A DNA stretch of 64,000 nt. Origin: Nocardia iowensis. Its GTDB lineage: Bacteria > Actinomycetota > Actinomycetes > Mycobacteriales > Mycobacteriaceae. The first letter of the stretch is position 1. The number at the start of each line of letters is the position of its first letter. The stretch spans positions 2,666,001-2,730,000 of the forward strand of contig NZ_CP078145.1 in the NCBI RefSeq assembly GCF_019222765.1. The letters are read 5' to 3'. The notes under the pieces were generated by a model that searched no databases, was not told the DNA's origin, and saw only the letters and a list, made by a program, of their open reading frames with translations. Position numbers and translations under genes: made by a program. Positions 61,945 to 64,000 of the stretch are shown here, piece after piece.

Positions 61945-62595
61945 TTACATCCAGGTGAGCGTGATGCCCTGGGTGGCCAGCCAGTCCTCCACACAGTGGT
62001 CGTTGGCGGCGAGTCCGTCCAGTGCGGCCGTCGCGCAGTCGAAGGCCCGGTGCGCCTGCACTGTGTCCACCAATCCGGCCGCGTGGGCGGCCAGCAGGTC
62101 GTCGACGCCGCGCAGTTCGACGGTGTGGCCGCGGTGCACCTCGATGTCGAGATAGTGGTCGACGGCCTTCCAGAGTTTCGGCTCGAGCTGGGTGAACTCG
62201 CCGATATCGAGGTGGAAGTCGTGACACACGTGGTGCGCCGGGTTCCGGCGGGTGAGCGACACGCGCAGCGACAACTCGGGCAGCAGCCAGCACTCGAGGT
62301 AGTGGTGGTGTGGAACGGGGACGACCCGCGCCATGTACACGCCCCACGGTTCCTGCTGGTAGCGCTCGACCTGGCGGACGAACCCCTTGCTGTCGGTGCT
62401 GGTGAGCTCCGCGAGATTGAAGAACTCGACCTCGGGCCGGTGCGGCGGGTGACCGGGCGGTAATTCGGTGGTCGGTGGGGTGGCGGCGGGTTCGGAGTGC
62501 ATCAGCCGGGGTACCGCGGCGCGGAGATGCCTGGCGACGTTTCCGGCGAAGCCGGTGGTTGGCACGGTTTTGAGCAATGGAATCAGACCTCTCAT
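61945..62595 (-). CDS. DUF402-domain protein, copy 2
   Basis: The 216-residue protein repeats the same domain (KGFVRQVERYQQEPWGVYMAR, YLECWLLPELSLRVSLTRR, HDFHLDIGEFTQLEPKLWKAVDHYLDIEVHRGHTVEL, end GITLTWM) after a 50-residue N-terminal extension without a signal peptide. The two genes arose by tandem duplication. A near-palindrome GTTGTCCGAACAAC (62626-62639) lies upstream of the ATG and may be an operator. Confidence 0.88.
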   Translation of the reverse strand: MRGLIPLLKTVPTTGFAGNVARHLRAAVPRLMHSEPAATPPTTELPPGHPPHRPEVEFFNLAELTSTDSKGFVRQVERYQQEPWGVYMARVVPVPHHHYLECWLLPELSLRVSLTRRNPAHHVCHDFHLDIGEFTQLEPKLWKAVDHYLDIEVHRGHTVELRGVDDLLAAHAAGLVDTVQAHRAFDCATAALDGLAANDHCVEDWLATQGITLTWM

Positions 62596-62625
62596 GGCTC
62601 TTGGTCCTTCGCCACATCCGAACTT

Positions 62626-62639
62626 GTTGTCCGAACAAC
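62626..62639. promoter_or_regulatory. Inverted repeat upstream of the DUF402 pair
   Basis: GTTGTCCGAACAAC is a 14-base palindrome with two mismatched central positions, within an AT-richer context about 30 bases before the start. Confidence 0.4.
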
Positions 62640-62919
62640 CAAATCAGAGTACACCTGGCAAAAGCCGTGTGGGGGGAATGACGCGACATCATTTCCGACA
62701 CGAATTGTGTTGCCGCAAAGGACATTTCGGACACAGCCTAGGGGAGAAATGTGAAACGGCATCGGTGCGGCAACGGGGCGGCTATCGCGCCCGCTGACCG
62801 ACCGCGGCAACCGTCACTGCCGCGATGGACAGGCTCACGATCGGTCGGGTCGCGGCTCGTCGACGGCACGACCTACCTCGGCCGCCGGACGACCCGAGAA
62901 ATCTGTCGGTGGCTGGGCT

Positions 62920-62925
62920 TAGGCT
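62920..62925 (+). promoter_or_regulatory. Candidate -10 element (TAGGCT) of uvrB, leaderless
   Basis: TAGGCT lies seven bases before the ATG at 62933, the same motif and spacing as pyk and the hisA mini-ORF. Confidence 0.5.
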
Positions 62926-62932
62926 GGTGAGC

Positions 62933-64000
62933 ATGGCATTCGCAACCGAGATTCCGACGGAAGGCTACGAGGAGAGGGCCGCGGGCGAGACCCCGCTGGC
63001 GCACTCCGAGCACCGTCCCGTGGGTGCGATCGAGCGCACCGAGGGGCGCTTCCAGGTGGTCAGCGAGCACGTGCCCGCCGGTGACCAGCCCGCCGCCATC
63101 GAGGAGTTGGAACGCCGGATCCGGGCGGGGGAGCGCGACGTCGTGCTGCTCGGCGCCACCGGCACCGGCAAGTCGGCCACCACGGCGTGGCTCATCGAGC
63201 GACTACAGCGCCCGACGCTGGTGATGGCCCCGAACAAGACCCTGGCCGCCCAGCTGGCCAACGAGCTGCGCGAGATGCTGCCGAACAACGCCGTCGAGTA
63301 CTTCGTCTCGTACTACGACTACTACCAACCCGAGGCATACATCGCGCAGACCGACACCTATATCGAGAAGGACAGCTCGATCAACGACGACGTCGAGCGG
63401 CTGCGGCATTCGGCGACGTCGAGCCTGCTCTCCCGGCGCGACGTCGTGGTGGTCGCATCGGTGTCGTGCATCTACGGCCTCGGCACCCCGCAGTCCTACC
63501 TCGATCGCTCGGTGCAGCTCGAGGTTGGCACCGAGGTGGACCGCGACGCGCTGCTGCGGCTGCTGGTCGACGTGCAGTACACCCGCAACGACATGGCCTT
63601 CACCCGTGGTTCGTTCCGGGTGCGTGGTGACACCGTCGAGATCATCCCGTCCTACGAGGAGCTCGCGGTCCGCATCGAGTTCTTCGGCGACGAGATCGAG
63701 GCGCTGTACTACCTGCACCCGCTCACCGGTGACGTGGTCCGTCAGGTCGACATGCTGCGCATCTTCCCGGCCACCCACTACGTGGCCGGTCCGGACCGGA
63801 TGGAGCGCGCGGTGCGCGACATCGAGGCCGAGTTGGAGCAGCGGCTGGCCGAGTTGGAGAAGCAGGGCAAACTGCTCGAAGCTCAGCGCCTGCGCATGCG
63901 CACCCAGTACGACCTGGAGATGATCCGGCAGGTCGGGTTCTGCTCCGGCATCGAGAACTACTCGCGCCACATCGACGGCCGCCCGGCCGGGTCGGCGCCC
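62933..64000 (+). CDS. uvrB: Excinuclease ABC subunit B (3' end outside window)
   Basis: The first 356 residues are present. UvrB loads UvrC at DNA damage after UvrA hands it over. The Walker A motif is [16 protein letters not shown] near residue 70; [19 protein letters not shown], the beta-hairpin region [15 protein letters not shown], and [16 protein letters not shown] are intact. An N-terminal extension of about 30 residues precedes the domain, which is usual in this order. The frame is open to the last base. Confidence 0.96.
   Translation, partial: MAFATEIPTEGYEERAAGETPLAHSEHRPVGAIERTEGRFQVVSEHVPAGDQPAAIEELERRIRAGERDVVLLGATGTGKSATTAWLIERLQRPTLVMAPNKTLAAQLANELREMLPNNAVEYFVSYYDYYQPEAYIAQTDTYIEKDSSINDDVERLRHSATSSLLSRRDVVVVASVSCIYGLGTPQSYLDRSVQLEVGTEVDRDALLRLLVDVQYTRNDMAFTRGSFRVRGDTVEIIPSYEELAVRIEFFGDEIEALYYLHPLTGDVVRQVDMLRIFPATHYVAGPDRMERAVRDIEAELEQRLAELEKQGKLLEAQRLRMRTQYDLEMIRQVGFCSGIENYSRHIDGRPAGSAP

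Noticed and set aside
1..64000. CRISPR arrays, insertion sequences, integrases, prophage genes, rRNA
   Set aside because: No regularly spaced repeats with unique spacers, no transposase or integrase motifs and no rRNA-like sequence were seen on either strand.

Overview
The window is high-GC actinobacterial chromosome. Its backbone follows the gene order of Mycobacterium tuberculosis Rv1603-Rv1633: hisA-impA-hisF-hisI, bcp, trpE-membrane protein-trpC-trpB-trpA, lgt, TM2 protein, pyk, tesB, pdtaR, polA, rpsA, coaE, DUF402 gene, uvrB. Protein sequence and the accessory content point to Nocardia or a close relative in Mycobacteriales. No insertion sequence, integrase, rRNA or CRISPR array was seen; there is one tRNA, Leu(CAA).

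Layout. 1-4.7 kb: the end of a MarR gene, then the late histidine genes, with a paired SMR exporter and its MarR regulator inserted between hisF and hisI. 4.7-6.8 kb: a MarR regulator, a membrane protein, peroxiredoxin and a small unknown protein. 7-12.5 kb: the tryptophan operon. 12.6-18.7 kb: lgt, TM2 protein, a cystine-type ABC binding protein and permease, pyruvate kinase, thioesterase. 18.8-21.6 kb: a hypothetical gene, a low-molecular-weight phosphatase, tRNA-Leu and pdtaR. 21.8-27.4 kb: a complete liv branched-chain amino-acid ABC operon. 27.4-32 kb: a DUF885 peptidase-like gene and polA. 32.2-44.5 kb, between polA and rpsA: a stand-alone LeuA regulatory domain behind a Leu/Val leader peptide, trxA, an isopropylmalate dehydrogenase-like gene, a polar amino-acid ABC transporter, a LysR/flavin oxidoreductase pair, an SPFH protein with a ribbon-helix-helix protein, a double-MerR regulator facing an erythromycin-esterase-like gene, and a methyltransferase. 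44.7-46.2 kb: rpsA. 46.3-59.5 kb, between rpsA and coaE: a TetR/MMPL transporter pair, an unknown gene, a TetR/NmrA-like pair, a putative pentameric ligand-gated channel homologue, a four-gene metallophore operon behind a Zur-like box, and a Tat-exported phospholipase C. 60.1-64 kb: coaE-GrpB fusion, two DUF402 paralogues and the start of uvrB.

Main points. (1) A family of 77-bp units, each a mini-ORF whose start and stop overlap the neighbouring genes, precedes hisA, separates trpB from trpA, and stands in tandem before pdtaR. These look like the MIRU elements of mycobacteria. (2) The operon at 52.9-57.8 kb (SbnB-like, PLP decarboxylase, SbnA-like, MATE exporter) with a Zur-like box matches the plan of the [S,S]-EDDS zincophore genes of Amycolatopsis. 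(3) The divergent gene next to it looks like a prokaryotic Cys-loop-type channel. (4) Many genes have a TANNNT -10 element 5-8 bases before the start codon, which suggests leaderless mRNAs.

All calls come from reading the sequence and from remembered family features; no database search was run.
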